The notes beneath the pieces were generated by a model. That model was not told the DNA's origin. It saw only the letters and a list, made by a program, of their open reading frames with translations, and made no database searches. From Corallium rubrum (taxonomy: Eukaryota > Cnidaria > Anthozoa > Scleralcyonacea > Coralliidae), in the NCBI GenBank assembly GCA_964035015.1, contig OZ036013.1, positions 7,582,051 through 7,646,050 of the forward strand: DNA of 64,000 nt. The letters run 5' to 3'. A program made the position numbers and the translations under genes. This document shows, in pieces, positions 55,910 to 64,000 of the stretch; position 1 is the first letter of the stretch; each line of letters starts with the position of its first letter.

Positions 55910-56158
55910 TTAGTAAACAACTCACATGTGGTCACGCGTATTTATAGCAGAGCTACAATGGGAATCACGTGAACACATGTAAGCCAATAAAAACAAAGTA
56001 AACAAATAAATTAATATGTAATTTTAGCCTGCGTGCAGGTGCTGACCCAATTTGTGGGTCAGCTACCTGCAAATAGGCAAAGAAACAGGTTATAAATTAC
56101 TATTTAAATCATCGGAAAAAGGTTAAGGAAAAGGTGTGGAATATGGTGGTGGAGTGAG

Positions 56159-56590
56159 CTAAATGAAAGAGAATCGCTCATTGAGGCCGTGAGGGTGAAT
56201 GGTACCAAGTTTGTAAATGAGACGCATTTCTTGTTTACGACGAGTATCGTTACAACCTGTGATGGGCTGAATGGCACAGATTTTCATGTTGGAAAAGGAG
56301 TGGTTGGCACTGTTGAAGTGCCTGGCAACAGGTTTGTTTTGCACATTGTATTTGACATCACGAAGGTGTTCAACAAACCTGTCACCTAAACGTCTTCCAG
56401 TTTCTCCGATGTAAAGCATGGGACATTTACTGCAAGAGATACAGTAAATGAGGTTGGAGGAAGTGCAAGTGAAACTGTGGGTTATGTTGAACCTACATTT
56501 TGGAGCCGAAATTGAAATTGAGGAGTCTAAATATTTACAGGTGTTGCACCTACCACGACAGCAAGAGCTGGTGCCAACATGTGATACCAA
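56159..56590 (-). pseudogene. Inverted duplicate of the element 2 GIY-YIG domain
   Basis: A 143-aa minus frame, identical over its length to the C-terminus of the 56732-57676 product (VSHVGTSSCCRGRCNTC ... LNERFSFI). It is part of the inverted arm; it lacks RT sequence and any start context, so it is a by-product of the palindrome. Confidence 0.85.
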
Positions 56591-56731
56591 GGCTTGCTGC
56601 AGTGAGCTGTGAACAACGTTTTCCCGGATGTTTTTGCTATGCCGAAAAGATACTAGGGGTTTCTCAGAGAAAATGGAAGATGTTTCTGGGTCATTTTTAA
56701 TGAGGTCGAAATTGCGGTTAATGAGACTAGT

Positions 56732-57676
56732 GTGTCGTTCTTAGATATTCTTGTCTCCATTAATGGTAATAAGCTGAGCACTTCTGTCTTTTACAAGACC
56801 ACTAACTCTCATAGCTACCTCCTCTTCTCCTCTCATCATCCTAAACACACCAAAACTTCCATTCCTTTCTCTCAATTTCTTCGTCTTCGCCGCCTCTGCA
56901 GTGAAGATGACGATTTCAATGCCAAATGTTTGGAAATGAGAAACTTTTTTGTTAATCGCGGTTATCCTTCCCACCTCTTAGACACTGCCTTACACAAGGT
57001 CTCCAACATTTCCCGTTCAGACACCTTAAGCGAACCTTTGGCTACCATTTCTAATGAAAAAGTACCTCTAGTTCTCACTTTTCATCCCTTCAATTTCAAA
57101 GTAAGGGACATCATTAACCGCAATTTCGACCTCATTAAAAATGACCCAGAAACATCTTCCATTTTCTCTGAGAAACCCCTAGTATCTTTTCGGCATAGCA
57201 AAAACATCCGGGAAAACGTTGTTCACAGCTCACTGCAGCAAGCCTTGGTATCACATGTTGGCACCAGCTCTTGCTGTCGTGGTAGGTGCAACACCTGTAA
57301 ATATTTAGACTCCTCAATTTCAATTTCGGCTCCAAAATGTAGGTTCAACATAACCCACAGTTTCACTTGCACTTCCTCCAACCTCATTTACTGTATCTCT
57401 TGCAGTAAATGTCCCATGCTTTACATCGGAGAAACTGGAAGACGTTTAGGTGACAGGTTTGTTGAACACCTTCGTGATGTCAAATACAATGTGCAAAACA
57501 AACCTGTTGCCAGGCACTTCAACAGTGCCAACCACTCCTTTTCCAACATGAAAATCTGTGCCATTCAGCCCATTACAGGTTGTAACGATACTCGTCGTAA
57601 ACAAGAAATGCGTCTCATTTACAAACTTGGTACCATTCACCCTCACGGCCTCAATGAGCGATTCTCTTTCATTTAG
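56732..57676 (+). CDS. Penelope RT C-terminus plus GIY-YIG endonuclease (partial)
   Basis: A 314-aa frame, open to about 56718. It begins at RT motif D (ETSVSFLDILV), then the thumb-like region (YKTTNSHSYLLFSSHHPKHT, FFVNRGYP). A Cys-rich linker CCRGRCNTCKYL follows, then the GIY-YIG nuclease: LIYCISCSKCPMLYIGETGR, FVEHLRDV, VARHFN and the QEMRLIYKLGT region. C-terminus FSFI, stop. Motifs A-C of the RT are missing, so it cannot reverse transcribe. The GIY-YIG residues are all present. The CxxxCxxC linker resembles those of Neptune-type elements. Confidence 0.9.
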   Translation: MSFLDILVSINGNKLSTSVFYKTTNSHSYLLFSSHHPKHTKTSIPFSQFLRLRRLCSEDDDFNAKCLEMRNFFVNRGYPSHLLDTALHKVSNISRSDTLSEPLATISNEKVPLVLTFHPFNFKVRDIINRNFDLIKNDPETSSIFSEKPLVSFRHSKNIRENVVHSSLQQALVSHVGTSSCCRGRCNTCKYLDSSISISAPKCRFNITHSFTCTSSNLIYCISCSKCPMLYIGETGRRLGDRFVEHLRDVKYNVQNKPVARHFNSANHSFSNMKICAIQPITGCNDTRRKQEMRLIYKLGTIHPHGLNERFSFI

Positions 57677-57924
57677 CTCACTCCACCACCATATTCCACA
57701 CCTTTTCCTTAACCTTTTTCCGATGATTTAAATAGTAATTTATAACCTGTTTCTTTGCCTATTTGCAGGTAGCTGACCCACAAATTGGGTCAGCACCTGC
57801 ACGCAGGCTAAAATTACATATTAATTTATTTGTTTACTTTGTTTTTATTGGCTTACATGTGTTCACGTGATTCCCATTGTAGCTCTGCTATAAATACGCG
57901 TGACCACATGTGAGTTGTTTACTA

Positions 57925-57966
57925 ATTTCTCCTGACGAAGGGCCTTCGCTCGAAACGTCGAGAAGA
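57925..57966 (+). ncRNA. Hammerhead ribozyme motif, family B (element 2, native end)
   Basis: Plus strand: stem I TTCTC / GAGAA (5 bp), CTGACGA, stem II GGGC-CTTC-GCTC (one G-U pair), GAAA, self-complementary ACGT, cleavage residue C. One extra A precedes stem II. Confidence 0.8.
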
Positions 57967-58071
57967 TTTTTCTCTTTTTTTCAGGCCAACGTGACTTAAC
58001 CCTGGTAATATTTGGATTTCAACCGTGGCCGACGCTGTCCTAGAAGCTATATATAATATATATATATATAT

Positions 58072-58373
58072 ATGAAAAGTTTATGAAAAGTTTATGATAA
58101 TTTATTACCCGCATCTCAGTTCCTTGAACTCTAGGAACGAACTATTGTCAGCCTGTAGACACAGAAAAAACTTCCTGCTATGCAACCAATAGCTAACCTA
58201 TGTAATACAACTCTGTAAATATAAACCAACATATAATTTCTATGACGTCAAACATGTATATATAATATCTCAAGTTTCCTAGGCATAACATCAAACGCGA
58301 TTTCACCTGATGAGTGTGGCGAGCTTTGCTTGCCATACGAAACAAATTTGTAGTGAATAAATGTTTAAATGAA

Positions 58374-58377
<4 letters not shown>
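58072..58377 (+). mobile_element. Penelope family E 3' fragment
   Basis: A short coding tail (LNSRNELLSACRHRKNFLLC at 58119-58182) corresponds to the C-terminus of element 3 ([19 protein letters not shown]). A 3' UTR follows, with a hammerhead at 58300-58358. (TA)n lies on both sides (58050-58071 and 58378-58516). Confidence 0.75.
58300..58358 (+). ncRNA. Hammerhead ribozyme motif, family E
   Basis: Stem I ATTTCAC / GTGAAT (at least 5 bp), CTGATGA, stem II GTGTGGC / GCCATAC (7 bp, one G-U) with an 11-nt loop, GAAA, self-complementary ACAAATTTGT as stem III, and A as the cleavage residue. Confidence 0.85.
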
Positions 58378-58439
<62 letters not shown>

Positions 58440-58447
58440 TATATATA

Positions 58448-58516
<69 letters not shown>
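58378..58516. repeat. (TA)n microsatellite
   Basis: TA repeats interrupted at 58433-58452 by TATTATATATATAAATAATA; borders the family E fragment. Confidence 0.9.
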
Positions 58517-58517
<1 letters not shown>

Positions 58518-59632
58518 TTGAACTATTTGAACTATATGAAATGTTTTGAAATGTGAAATGTGAGTGTATAGCTAAATAAATAATTTAAAAAAATAAGCAA
58601 ATTTTAAGTTTTTATGTCAGATAAAGTGATAAACCGATTATTTATGGCATACTTGCATAATTATTACTGCAATTAGCACTCGGGCCCAGTCCCCCGCCTT
58701 AATTTTAGAGTTTGGCTTTTTTTGGCTTATTTTGAACATGCGTTTGGCTTATTTTGGCCCAGAGGACCTGGCAACCCTGACCCAAACTTGCGTGACTAAG
58801 TAAGAAACAACGGGAGCGCATATAATTTGACAACAAAAATGTCGAATTTCATCATCATTTAGTTGTACTTCTGGCTATGGATCGAAACGGAATCATCCGT
58901 TATATGTTTGGAGTATATGGTAGCCCATTTTGACGAATCTGCTTTCGGAATTTGTCAAGACGATGACTGTATTGCTTCGGCTGACGAGATCGATAATCGC
59001 GCAATACGAACAAGATATTGTCGATGAAAAGTACAAAAAAAATTCTATATAGCAACATTTAAATTCTGACGTCGTGGTTTCTTCTTGAGAAAGAGTATTA
59101 GTCAGCTAGGGACACAGAAAGAAGTTTTTCATGATGCGTTCGTTTCGTTTGTATCTTTATGTGGTATGAATGTGGTATGAATGTGGTATGAATGTGGCTC
59201 TAGCTTGTACTTGATAGCATGAATGTCGCTGTAGATGCTGTTGGCACTACTACATAGAAATTCAAAAGTTCCGGAGCATTGTTGGAAATTATACAGTGAC
59301 AGAAAAGAGAAAGAAAACTAGTTGGCCTCAGTATATAATTTAAATTCTGTCAATTTCCAATGGCTTGTTGACGTGGCTCACAAAGGTAGCGCGTCACTAT
59401 AAGTATAACTTTAAAATACAGTGATCAATAATGTGCAGAACTGCTTCAGCTTGTAGAATTGATTGGTTAAATTTCTTAAGTTTTCTACTGCTAAAATATT
59501 TAGATTAGTATTTACGCTTTGTTGCTTCGTAAATCGACTGAATTAGTTATGCTATTTATTTTGTAACATCTATATAATTCTAATATCATTTTCTTTAAGT
59601 TTTAAAATACTAAATGAATTGCTAGTATATAC

Positions 59633-59931
59633 CATAGTCAATCGAGATATGGTCTGGAAACTCAGCTAAAGTCTTTGGTCTATCTTTTTGTTCGCCTTTA
59701 TGCATTTTTGTGCACGGTGCACGGTCACTGAACACATTGTATTTTAGTATAATGAACGAATTGTCCAATAGCAACGTTTCAGTTCAATCATTCAACCGTG
59801 CTATTTAAATATTAATAAACCTAAAAACAAAGGTTGTGCACGGTGTAAGGTACGGTTCAACATAAAATCACAACTCATTATAGGAGCTTTGAAGTTTGCC
59901 GAGTTTCCAGACCATATCTCGATTGACTATG
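59633..59931. mobile_element. MITE with 31-bp perfect TIRs
   Basis: CATAGTCAATCGAGATATGG then TCTGGAAACTC at the left, exact inverse at the right. Flanked by TATATAC on both sides (59626-59632, 59932-59938), a 7-bp match that may be a target duplication. Centre includes TGTGCACGGTG in both halves. hAT-like by ends CA...TG, uncertain. Confidence 0.75.
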
Positions 59932-60221
59932 TATATACATGTATTTTATATATCCAAGTACAGTACATCAAATTCAACCTTCGTTGTCGTTTGCTTTATC
60001 GTAGTGTAAGTGAGGTCGCTCTAAAAATCTTCATGGAAAATTGACTGCAACAAACTATGAATCAGATGGCTTATAAAATTGCGTGTCGGCGCGTTCCGAA
60101 CAAAGCTAACCCGGTTTGCTCACATGATTTGCAGAATAGTCTCATTCATTACTACAATCCTGTATAACTGTGTGCGTTGATGGAATGATGGAATATTCTA
60201 TTTTTTATTCAATGACAACTT

Positions 60222-60521
60222 GTAATTGTAATTGTAATTGTAATTGTAATTGTAATTGTAATTGTAATTGTAATTGTAATTGTAATTGTAATTGTAATTG
60301 TAATTGTAATTGCAATTGCAATTGCAATTGCAATTGTAATTGTAATTGTAATTGTAATTGTAATTGTAATTGTAATTGTAATTGTAATTGTAATTGTAAT
60401 TGTAATTGTAATTGTAATTGTAATTGTAATTGTAATTGTAATTGTAATTGTAATTGTAATTGTAATTGTAATTGTAATTGTAATTGTAATTGTAATTGTA
60501 ATTGTAATTGTAATTGTAATG
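60222..60521. repeat. (TTGTAA)n hexanucleotide microsatellite
   Basis: About 50 units of AATTGT/TTGTAA, with four or five consecutive TTGCAA variant units at 60310-60336. It gives artefact frames alternating Asn-Cys, Asn-Tyr and Leu-Gln. It lies near the right end of the TTAA element. Confidence 0.95.
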
Positions 60522-60694
60522 TGTAACTGGCAAAGCTAATAAAATAAAACAAAATAAAAAATAAATAAAAATGAGGTGAAAATTTCGTCTCAGTGACACT
60601 TTAAGTGAGGGACATCATCACTTCGTTCTTATTTTTGTATTGTTTTGCCAATCGTTTTAATGTTGTATATCCCGCGTTCTCGGTATATAACCAT

Positions 60695-60709
60695 AGAGAG
60701 AGAGAGAGG

Positions 60710-60801
<92 letters not shown>
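60695..60801. repeat. (GA)n microsatellite
   Basis: About 107 bp of GA, preceded by the dispersed TATCCCGCGTTCTCGGTATATAACC motif (60668-60692) and followed by the left arm of Penelope element 3. Confidence 0.95.
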
Positions 60802-60804
<3 letters not shown>

Positions 60805-61166
60805 AGAGAGTAAACACTCTTCAGATAAAATGGCCTATGTAATGACCTCTAGCTTATAACGAACTTTTAAAATATGTACAGATGGTAAAAATACTAATCA
60901 TATTACAGATCAATTATCACATGGTGTCACGGTAAATCATGTTACAAAGTTTTTAAGTAGGAATTTGTTGGCGTGTCTACAAGTGGAAACAAGTTCGTTG
61001 CGTCGGTTAAGTGTTGTCATATCCGGTTTACAGATAATAAAATATTTCTCCCAGAGACATAGGTTGCATCTCTTAGAAGCATTGCTATAAGATTTAGCTC
61101 GTTTTAAAATTTTCCAGTATATAGAGTAATTAGTGTTATTATGTTTAAGTTCCCAGACGTGTTTAC

Positions 61167-61639
61167 TTAATTCGGTAGATGCTTGTCAAGGCTTTTAAAT
61201 GAAGCTTTGTGATTGGTGTATCGCGTTTTGAATGTGTTCTCCGTCAGTCCAACATATGTTTGTGTGGGCCGGTTGTCATACGTTTTCACCGTGGCTTGGT
61301 AGATTACGGAGTTTACAAGACAATTGCCAGACATTGGGCATTCATTGGACTTCGACAGTTGCAATTTTTTTCGTTGGCGGTTTCAGAGCGGTTGGACAAT
61401 TTTGATTTATTATGTCCGTCGATGTTTTGTTTTAGATTGCTCATGCAACTGTAGCTAATCTTCACGGTATTTCGATTAAAGATCTTGTGTAAAATGTGGC
61501 CCGTAGGGAATTCCTCGTCAACGATTCTTAAGAAAGTCTGACCAATGTTTGTCGCAACATTTTTGCTAAACGGTGGGTTATACGAGGAATTCCCTACGGG
61601 CCACATTTTACACAAGATCTTTAATCGCAATACCGTCAA
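61167..61639 (-). pseudogene. Element 3 native ORF: RT C-terminus and GIY-YIG, frame-broken
   Basis: Minus strand: [51 protein letters not shown] and NCNCR, then a one-base shift near 61365 into [31 protein letters not shown] and RYTNHKASFK, then an early stop (61167). The NPPFSK-V-TN and [16 protein letters not shown] blocks are typical of the RT-to-EN linker of Penelope elements. The GIY-YIG core is present as VIYQA ... TYVG. Confidence 0.8.
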
Positions 61640-62162
61640 GATTAGCTACAGTTGCATGAGCAATCTAAAACAAAACATCGACGGACATAATAAATCAAAA
61701 TTGTCCAACCGCTCTGAAACCCCCAACGAAAAAAATTGCAACTGTCGAAAGTCCAATGAATGCCCAATGTCTGGCAATTGTCTTGTAAACTCCGTAATCT
61801 ACCAAGCCACGGTGAAAACGTATGACAACCGGCCCACACAAACATATGTTGGACTGACGGAGAACACATTCAAAACGCGATACACCAATCACAAAGTTTC
61901 ATTTAAAAGCTTTGACAAGCAAAACTCTACCGAATTAAGTAAACACGTCTGGGAACTTAAACATAATAACACTAATTACTCTATATACTGGAAAATTTTA
62001 AAACGAGCTAAATCTTATAGCAATGCTTCTAAGAGATGCAACCTATGTCTCTGGGAGAAATATTTTATTATCTGTAAACCGGATATGGCAACACTTAACC
62101 GACGCAACGAACTTGTTTCCACTTGTAGACACGCCAAAAAATTCCTACTTAAAAACTTGTAA
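61575..62162 (+). CDS. Element 3 inverted duplicate: intact linker and GIY-YIG domain
   Basis: The plus-strand frame is intact through the nuclease: [109 protein letters not shown]. It lacks an RT and a native start; the first residues come from antisense centre sequence. It preserves the uncorrupted C-terminus that the native left copy has lost. Confidence 0.75.
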   Translation, partial: GLYEEFPTGHILHKIFNRNTVKISYSCMSNLKQNIDGHNKSKLSNRSETPNEKNCNCRKSNECPMSGNCLVNSVIYQATVKTYDNRPTQTYVGLTENTFKTRYTNHKVSFKSFDKQNSTELSKHVWELKHNNTNYSIYWKILKRAKSYSNASKRCNLCLWEKYFIICKPDMATLNRRNELVSTCRHAKKFLLKNL

Positions 62163-62269
62163 CATGATTTCCCGTGACACCATGTGATAATTGATCTGTA
62201 ATATGATTAGTATTTTTACCATCTGTACATATTTTAAAAGTTATAAGCTAGAGGTCATTACATAGGCCA

Positions 62270-62325
62270 TTTTATCTGAAGAGTGCCACGTTATATGTGG
62301 TACGAAACTATATAGTAATAAATAT
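62270..62325 (+). ncRNA. Hammerhead ribozyme motif, family F
   Basis: Stem I TTTAT / ATAAA, core CTGAAGA (N = A), stem II GTGCCAC / GTGGTAC (7 bp, one G-U), GAAA, self-complementary ACTATATAGT as stem III, cleavage residue A. Confidence 0.8.
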
Positions 62326-62356
62326 GCCTAACAAAGCTTGCTGAGTTTTTGTGTTT

Positions 62357-62358
<2 letters not shown>

Positions 62359-62409
<51 letters not shown>
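62359..62409. repeat. (TA)n microsatellite
   Basis: About 51 bp of TA repeats after the right end of element 3. Confidence 0.9.
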
Positions 62410-62410
<1 letters not shown>

Positions 62411-62480
62411 GTGTGGGTTTTGGTCTACGAAACGTAAAGAGTGCTCGATAACATATAGTTAGAGCAAATATAGATTTTCG

Positions 62481-62583
62481 CTTACCTCAAAAGTCTGCAA
62501 CAGGCTGTTTCATCTAAAAAAGAATCTTCAGGCAGAAGATTCTTTTTTAGATGAAACAGCCTGTTGCAGACTTTTGAGGTAAG
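62481..62583. repeat. Perfect 49-bp hairpin
   Basis: The arm 62481-62529 (CTTACCTCAAAAGTCTGCAA ... AAAGAATCTTC) is followed by the 5-nt loop AGGCA and an exact inverse (62535-62583). The inner part (ATGAAACAGCCTGTTGCAGAC) looks like a Penelope end without the GAAA box. Confidence 0.9.
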
Positions 62584-62637
62584 ATATATATTTACATAAA
62601 AATATAAGATATCATCCAATTGAGTATATATCCCAAC

Positions 62638-63035
62638 AGGATAAATCTGCTGTTGCCAAACACGCTTGGAAGTATGACCATCGTGTTAAGTGGGAAGAGT
62701 CGTCACTCTTAGCCAGCGACAAGCAATATTTCACGCGAATAACAAGGGAGTCTATTGAGATTGCAAAACATCGAACTATTTCTCAGGAAGGACAGTCATT
62801 AAACAGCACGTGGTGTGCCCTATTCGGAGAACATTCTTGATTTTGTTTTCTAATTAATAAAATTAACGTGATACGCCATTGTATTCTTACGTGATTTAAT
62901 TGATCAGTTGCTTAGTTTATAAATGACGTGAGCCAACAACTTGTTGTCATTGCTCTGACGAAGGCCTGAGTCAACAGGCCGAAAGCTTAGCAAAGAAATA
63001 TTTTACGTGGTGTTTCCCCAAAACTTATTTATATC
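62638..63035 (+). mobile_element. Penelope element 1 relative, 5'-truncated
   Basis: Starts inside the GIY-YIG domain (DKSAVAKHAWKYDHRVKWEE, FTRITRESIEIAKHRTIS) and runs collinear with the 3' end of element 1 (TGGCGTATCAC inverse, GTGACGTGAGCC-like) through its hammerhead to CAAAACTTATTTATAT. No inverted arm here. Confidence 0.85.
62950..62993 (+). ncRNA. Hammerhead ribozyme motif, family A (truncated copy)
   Basis: TTGCT, CTGACGA (N7 = C, where the other family A copies have T), GGCCTG-AGTCAA-CAGGCC, GAAA, AGCT, T, AGCAA. Confidence 0.85.
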
Positions 63036-63396
63036 AATTAGCTATTTAATAACAATCTCTGTAAATAATTTATTCACTCTGAAGATGTTACTTGGCTAGT
63101 ATAAATGAAACGTCAGTATTAAAATTTTATGAAATACTATGTATTCGTTATGGCTTCCCTTAAAGTTATTTGCTGTGGCTATCATTTTTCTAACAAGACC
63201 ACCTTGATTAAATTGATTAATTCACCGACCAACCGACCGAGAAACTGACTAAGCGACGAACTGACTCACTGATTGGTTACCTGTACCCAATGTGTTCAAA
63301 TCAATTAACACATGGATAATACATGATCAGAACTACTTCTCATTTTCACGAGGTAGACCGGATATATACAGTGTCTTTGTAGACCAGTAAGTATAT

Positions 63397-63649
63397 GACT
63401 GACTGACTGACTGACTGACTGACTGACTGACTGACTGACTGACTGACTGACTGACTGACTGACTGACTGACTGACTGACTGACTGACTGACTGACTGACT
63501 GACTGACTGACTGACTGACTGACTGACTGACTGACTGACTGACTGACTGACTGACTGACTGACTGACTGACTGACTGACTGACTGACTGACTGACTGACT
63601 GACTGACTGACTGACTGACTGACTGACTGACTGACTGACTGACTGACTG
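63397..63649. repeat. (GACT)n tetranucleotide microsatellite
   Basis: About 63 perfect GACT units. A degenerate upstream area (63225-63275) has ACCGACCAACCGACCGAG and AACTGACTAAGCGACG, probably ancestral. Gives artefact Gln-Ser-Val frames on the minus strand. Confidence 0.95.
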
Positions 63650-64000
63650 AAGAATACGCTCAAATGATGCAAAACGACACACACTGGTCGCTTGAAGCGT
63701 GTAATTTCACACGGCTTTCTCAAATTACACAATTGTTGGAGTTTTTTTGCGAGGCAAAGTTCGCATCTTTTTTTAGTCATTTTGAAACGCAGATGCTCTG
63801 TCGATAGTTGAGGGTGATTGCATGGTGTTATTTCTGTTTCGTAGATTCCAGATGTTGAAAGTTGGGACAGTTCATTTTGTTTTCGTAGCGAAAAGAGTTT
63901 CGGTGTTTGTAAAGCAAATCTCTTTCAGGAGTGTTCTGTCAGTCCCATGTGATTTGAATTGATTTGTGTTGCTGTTGTCCGTGTCGTTTGTTACTTTAGC
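63650..64000. other. Terminal stretch, no supported feature
   Basis: Unique-looking sequence to the window edge; no convincing coding frame or repeat seen. Confidence 0.4.

Larger units (their letters stand above)
55823..58047 (+). mobile_element. Penelope-like element 2 (family B), large palindrome
   Basis: The native plus-oriented part runs from about 56720 (RT C-terminus) to 58047 (3' end). The segment 55823-56726 is an inverted copy of 57111-58012, about 900 bp and nearly identical. The join is at GGTTAATGA, which occurs on both sides. Each arm has a hammerhead motif. The right end carries the extra tail TTTGGATTTCAACCGTGGCC ... CTGTCCTAGAAG. Confidence 0.9.
60815..62330 (-). mobile_element. 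Penelope-like element 3 (family F), palindromic
   Basis: The arms 60820-61519 and 61584-62283 are inverted copies of about 700 bp. The 64-bp centre continues the minus-strand coding sense ([18 protein letters not shown] before [17 protein letters not shown]). The native copy is therefore the left, minus-oriented one, and the right arm is the inverted duplicate. Flanked by (GA)n on the left and (TA)n (62359-62409) on the right. The right arm ends in a hammerhead; the left stops within it. Confidence 0.85.

Noticed and set aside
60170-60599. Asn-Cys, Asn-Tyr and Leu-Gln repeat frames; also Gln-Ser-Val frames at 63305-63780 and Cys-Thr-Val-Leu-Tyr frames at 34038-34499
   Set aside because: Hexamer, tetramer and pentamer microsatellites read through.

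Overview
The window is eukaryotic, repeat-saturated DNA. It has split genes with GT-AG introns, LINE and Penelope-like retroelements, tRNA-derived SINEs, DNA transposons and very long microsatellites, and no operon-like gene packing. A secreted PAN plus fibrinogen-related (FReD) lectin, the mix of GIY-YIG Penelope elements and the abundance of foldback MITEs suggest a cnidarian, probably an anthozoan. That assignment is inference.

Layout. 1-4.2 kb: a broken CR1/L2-like LINE carrying a MITE, butted against a second, inverted LINE fragment. 4.25-9.1 kb: two divergent genes (a C2H2 zinc-finger protein on the minus strand and a SAM-like protein on the plus strand) bracketed by inverted arrays of a palindromic GAGTTAAAATAACTC repeat; possibly a bigenic DNA transposon. 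9.4-10.0 kb: an inverted, broken duplicate of the last FReD exon. 10.2-10.6 kb: a heptamer minisatellite. 13.2-14.2 kb: an hAT-like non-autonomous element with an 8-bp target duplication. 14.9-18.1 kb: SINE and foldback elements. 18.9-28.6 kb: the one clearly intact host gene, a five-exon minus-strand gene that splices in phase to a 338-aa secreted PAN-FReD protein; its introns are full of repeats. 29.9-31.7 kb: Penelope element 1. 32-41 kb: MITEs, a LINE split by a MITE, SINE dimers and palindromes.

41.2-60.6 kb is a nest of transposons. A TTAA-flanked element (41239-60600) contains an hAT-like element (41454-58779, 8-bp target duplication ACCCAAAC). That in turn contains a 13.2-kb element with 37/39-bp matching terminal inverted repeats (about 42307-55553), plus several Penelope pieces inserted in (TA)n. 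The 13.2-kb element carries two divergent multi-exon genes that I cannot name. One ends in a methyltransferase-like motif I domain, the other in a W-rich Tudor/PWWP-like domain. Both have internal frame breaks.

Penelope-like elements recur throughout and fall into at least five families. They carry hammerhead ribozyme motifs that I can fold by eye: CTGANGA core, stem II hairpin, GAAA, a self-complementary stem III and a matching stem I. Most occur as head-to-head palindromes in which an inverted copy of the 3' end is fused to the truncated 5' end, and most abut microsatellites. The last part (60.8-64 kb) holds Penelope element 3, a perfect 49-bp hairpin, a truncated copy of Penelope element 1 and a (GACT)n array.
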